Shown here: positions 50,859 through 50,957 of the stretch, one piece after another
Layout of the letters: each line of letters starts with the position of its first letter
How positions within the stretch are numbered: position 1 is the first letter of the stretch
Assembly (NCBI GenBank): GCA_945860065.1
Contig: CAMAPI010000008.1
Span: forward strand, 1 to 50,957
Direction: 5' to 3'
DNA: 50,957 nucleotides
Source: Chryseobacterium gleum
GTDB taxonomy: Bacteria > Bacteroidota > Bacteroidia > Flavobacteriales_D > Crocinitomicaceae
Translations under genes and position numbers: made by a program
The notes under the pieces: generated by a model
What the model was told of the DNA's origin: nothing
The model's input: only the letters and a program-made list of their open reading frames with translations
Database searches by the model: none

Positions 50859-50957
50859 ATGTCAGTTCATTCAAACGTAAAAAAAGTAACGACGCATACC
50901 CTTCATGAAATGAAGAGTGCCGGACAAAAAATATCGATGCTTACTGCCTATGACTTT
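50859..50957 (+). CDS. panB: 3-methyl-2-oxobutanoate hydroxymethyltransferase, 5' part (runs off the window)
   Basis: Only the first 33 residues are present. The end of this stretch, KISMLTAYDF, is the highly conserved N-terminal signature of PanB (ketopantoate hydroxymethyltransferase), preceded by the usual THTLHEMKSAGQ helix. The enzyme makes ketopantoate from 2-oxoisovalerate and methylene-THF for pantothenate synthesis. It follows purC after 111 bases on the same strand; no exact promoter box is seen in that gap. Confidence is high despite the truncation. Confidence 0.9.
   Translation, partial: MSVHSNVKKVTTHTLHEMKSAGQKISMLTAYDF

Overview
The window is a chromosomal segment of a Bacteroidota bacterium, most likely a flavobacterium-like member of Flavobacteriales (a Crocinitomicaceae/Fluviicola-type relative is plausible but not proven). 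The basis is: genes of the type IX secretion/gliding world (gldF, gldG, type A and type B C-terminal sorting domains), a GLPGLI protein, CarboxypepD_reg plus outer-membrane barrel proteins, a PafA-type alkaline phosphatase, a kynurenine 3-monooxygenase, moderately AT-rich DNA, and repeated TAnnTTTG promoter boxes in place of an E. coli-type -10. Shine-Dalgarno sequences are mostly absent.

Layout. 1-4.8 kb (minus): 5' part of rfbA, a GLPGLI protein, a large outer-membrane barrel protein and a lipoprotein. 4.9-6.5 kb (plus): ruvX, def and a small lipoprotein. 6.5-11 kb (minus): aroA, a DAHP synthase/chorismate mutase fusion, rny, zapA and a coiled-coil partner. 11-16.7 kb: M23 peptidase (plus) overlapping tsaB (minus) tail to tail, two divergent OmpR-type response regulators with no kinase beside them, and a VWD-domain secreted protein. 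16.7-24.8 kb: a type IX secreted protein, pafA, a class III aminotransferase, metF, two exported unknowns and kmo. 24.9-32.7 kb (minus): ruvB-queG, then purQ-purD-CNNM transporter-propeller-HAD phosphatase, and a polytopic membrane protein. 32.8-39.3 kb: a DksA-like regulator and lspA (plus), facing an envelope operon coaX-barrel-lptC-small membrane protein-DUF5686 (minus). 39.3-39.65 kb: tRNA-Phe, a strong terminator and an unusual structured non-coding segment. 39.65-47.5 kb (minus): a 1249-residue PKD-repeat type B sorted protein, DUF4340-gldG-gldF and a cold-shock protein. 47.5-50.96 kb: a SAM hydroxide adenosyltransferase and ABM-domain pair (minus), then phoH, purC and the start of panB (plus).

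Most of the window is housekeeping metabolism (aromatic amino acids, purines, folate, pantothenate/CoA, queuosine, tRNA t6A) combined with envelope and surface biology: lipoprotein maturation, LPS export, outer-membrane proteins, T9SS cargo and the GldFG transporter. There is no sign of a prophage, a complete insertion sequence, CRISPR or a defence island. The most unusual features are non-coding: promoter boxes sitting 3-4 bases before start codons, which suggests leaderless mRNAs; a strand-specific hairpin in a response-regulator leader; and a repeat-rich, branched-fold segment downstream of tRNA-Phe. No gap between genes exceeds about 270 bases.
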